Assembly (NCBI GenBank): GCA_903823545.1
Contig: CAIJTL010000604.1
Coordinates: 1-7,517, forward strand
Length of the DNA: 7,517 bases
Direction of reading: 5' to 3'
From: an uncultured Planctomycetaceae bacterium
Lineage (GTDB): Bacteria > Planctomycetota > Planctomycetia > Planctomycetales > Planctomycetaceae
This document shows, piece after piece, positions 6,351 to 7,517 of this stretch. Within the stretch, counting starts at the first letter, position 1. Every line of letters starts with the position of its first letter. Below the pieces are notes generated by a model, which saw only the letters and a program-made list of their open reading frames with translations, had not been told where the DNA came from and searched no databases. The position numbers and the translations under genes were made by a program.

Positions 6351-7517
6351 TCAACGATCCGTTGCTGCTGACGGGACCGGTGGGATCAAGAATGGTTGAG
6401 TTGGTATCGGCCTGTTGGGCGCGAGTGTTGGGATCGAGAACTCTTGGTCAAAGGCTGCATCAGAAGGAGTCGTTGGCACTGTGACTGAAGGTGACATCGG
6501 TGATCCGGAGGGAATCGCCGACGACGACGGAACTCGATGGTATTCGACAGGTGGCTTGCGACGCGGCTTGCGGAACCAGCGGTTGCGATCTTCGATCTGG
6601 GAGTCGATTTGTTCTTTCAGACGCAACGCATCTGCGTCGAGCCGATTTTGTCGCAACGATTGTTCGATGTGAAATCGGGCTTTGTCGTAATCGCCTTCTT
6701 CAAACTTGCGAGCCGCTCGTTCGAATTCGATATTGGCCAAATTAGTGCGACCGATTTTCGACATCTTGTTACGAAACTGTTCGTGCCGCAGCTCGTTCTC
6801 CGCTTGAGCTTCTTCTCCTTCACAGACCGCTTCGACTTCATGAATGACTCGCGGCGTGAGCAACACGATCAACTCCGTTCGCTGCGTGTCGTTGCTCTTC
6901 GATTTGAAGAGATTGCCGACAACCGGCAGCGCGCCGAGCCCGGGGACTCGCGAGGTTGATTGCGTGGCCTGTTCTTCAATCAGACCACCAATGACGATTG
7001 TCGTTCCATCACGGACCATGACGTTTGAAGTCACTTCTGTTGTGCGAGAATTCGGAAGTCCGTCAATAACTTCGCCATCGGATCGCTCCGGATGAATCTC
7101 CATGCGGACAAGTCCATCATCTGACACATAAGGTCGCAGGATTAACTTCGTACCAACTTCCAAGAAGTTGATGTTCTGAATCGACTGCGTTCCGTTGAAC
7201 GTCGTCGTCGTGTAACCCAATCGTTTGCCGATGATCAGCTCAGCACGCTGCTTGTTGAGCACTCGCACGCTGGGTGAGGCCACGACGCTCGTGTCCGCCA
7301 ACGTTTCCAACGCTTCGACAAAGCCCGCCACGTCGCCTGTTAAGAAGCCGTACTTCAAGCCAGCTGTGTTGGCAATGAAATCACCCGCAGCCGGCAGAAT
7401 GGCCGACTTACCGGGAGCATTGTTTGGAAACCCGACGTTACCGGAGATCTGTGCTCCATTACCCGTTGTCACGAGCTGTTTGTTGTTTCCACCGAGCAGC
7501 GCGAAGTTCACTCCCAG
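6351..7517 (-). CDS. Secretin (GspD/PilQ-type), C-terminal part with TPR-like and proline-rich tail
   Basis: The last 388 residues of an outer-membrane secretin are visible. The frame is open through the right edge, so the N-terminal periplasmic domains lie outside, and a GTG at 7511 is only an internal valine. Secretins form the multimeric outer-membrane channel of type II secretion or type IV pilus systems. Numbering from the edge, the secretin core spans about 65-226. It includes ALETLADTSVVASPSVRVLN (69-88), VGTKLILRPYVSDDG (121-135), GTTIVIGGLIEEQ (171-183) and the signature VPGLGALPVVGNLF (191-204) with ELIVLLTPRVI (215-225). After the core come a charged linker, a TPR-like helical hairpin (about 260-305), a basic patch RKPRRKPP (316-323) and a Pro/Ser/Thr-rich end (324-388). 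GspD versus PilQ cannot be decided here. The stop is 19 bp from that of the dehydrogenase on the opposite strand. Confidence 0.9.
   Translation of the reverse strand: MGVNFALLGGNNKQLVTTGNGAQISGNVGFPNNAPGKSAILPAAGDFIANTAGLKYGFLTGDVAGFVEALETLADTSVVASPSVRVLNKQRAELIIGKRLGYTTTTFNGTQSIQNINFLEVGTKLILRPYVSDDGLVRMEIHPERSDGEVIDGLPNSRTTEVTSNVMVRDGTTIVIGGLIEEQATQSTSRVPGLGALPVVGNLFKSKSNDTQRTELIVLLTPRVIHEVEAVCEGEEAQAENELRHEQFRNKMSKIGRTNLANIEFERAARKFEEGDYDKARFHIEQSLRQNRLDADALRLKEQIDSQIEDRNRWFRKPRRKPPVEYHRVPSSSAIPSGSPMSPSVTVPTTPSDAAFDQEFSIPTLAPNRPIPTQPFLIPPVPSAATDR

Overview
The window looks like a piece of a planctomycete chromosome. The strongest pointer is a DUF1501 protein with a twin-arginine-type leader, a family greatly expanded in Planctomycetes. 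The PdxJ variant (N-L-N-K rather than the enterobacterial N-I-D-H at its N-terminus), an OleB-like alpha/beta hydrolase and a secretin with an unusual C-terminal tail fit the same origin. Base composition is moderately GC-rich by eye (not computed). The phylum assignment is inference from gene content. I see no tRNA, rRNA, CRISPR array, insertion sequence or phage gene.

Layout from left to right. Bases 1-357 (+) hold the end of an unrecognised small protein. Bases 423-1148 (-) encode PdxJ, the ring-closing enzyme of de novo vitamin B6 synthesis. After a 223-bp divergent spacer, 1372-2907 (+) encode a full-length YifB/ComM-family AAA+ ATPase. It converges, with a 4-bp gap, on a DUF1501 protein at 2912-4372 (-). 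A 201-bp divergent spacer follows. Then come an alpha/beta hydrolase of the haloalkane dehalogenase/OleB type (4574-5461, +) and, 60 bp downstream, a classical short-chain dehydrogenase/reductase (5522-6331, +). These two probably form a small operon. The last gene (6351 to the right edge, -) is the C-terminal part of a type II/IV-type secretin and converges on the dehydrogenase with a 19-bp gap.

The genes do not form one obvious pathway. PdxJ and YifB are housekeeping or competence-type functions. The DUF1501 protein and the secretin are envelope functions. The hydrolase/dehydrogenase pair is the only plausible functional unit. Its hydrolase has the hallmarks of OleB, the beta-lactone decarboxylase of long-chain olefin synthesis, but OleA, OleC and an OleD-type reductase are absent from the window. 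I found no convincing new multi-gene system. The most interesting points are the OleB-like/dehydrogenase pair, the secretin tail with a TPR-like hairpin and a proline-rich end, the DUF1501 gene without its usual cytochrome-type partner, and a 9-bp direct repeat at 21-bp pitch between pdxJ and yifB.
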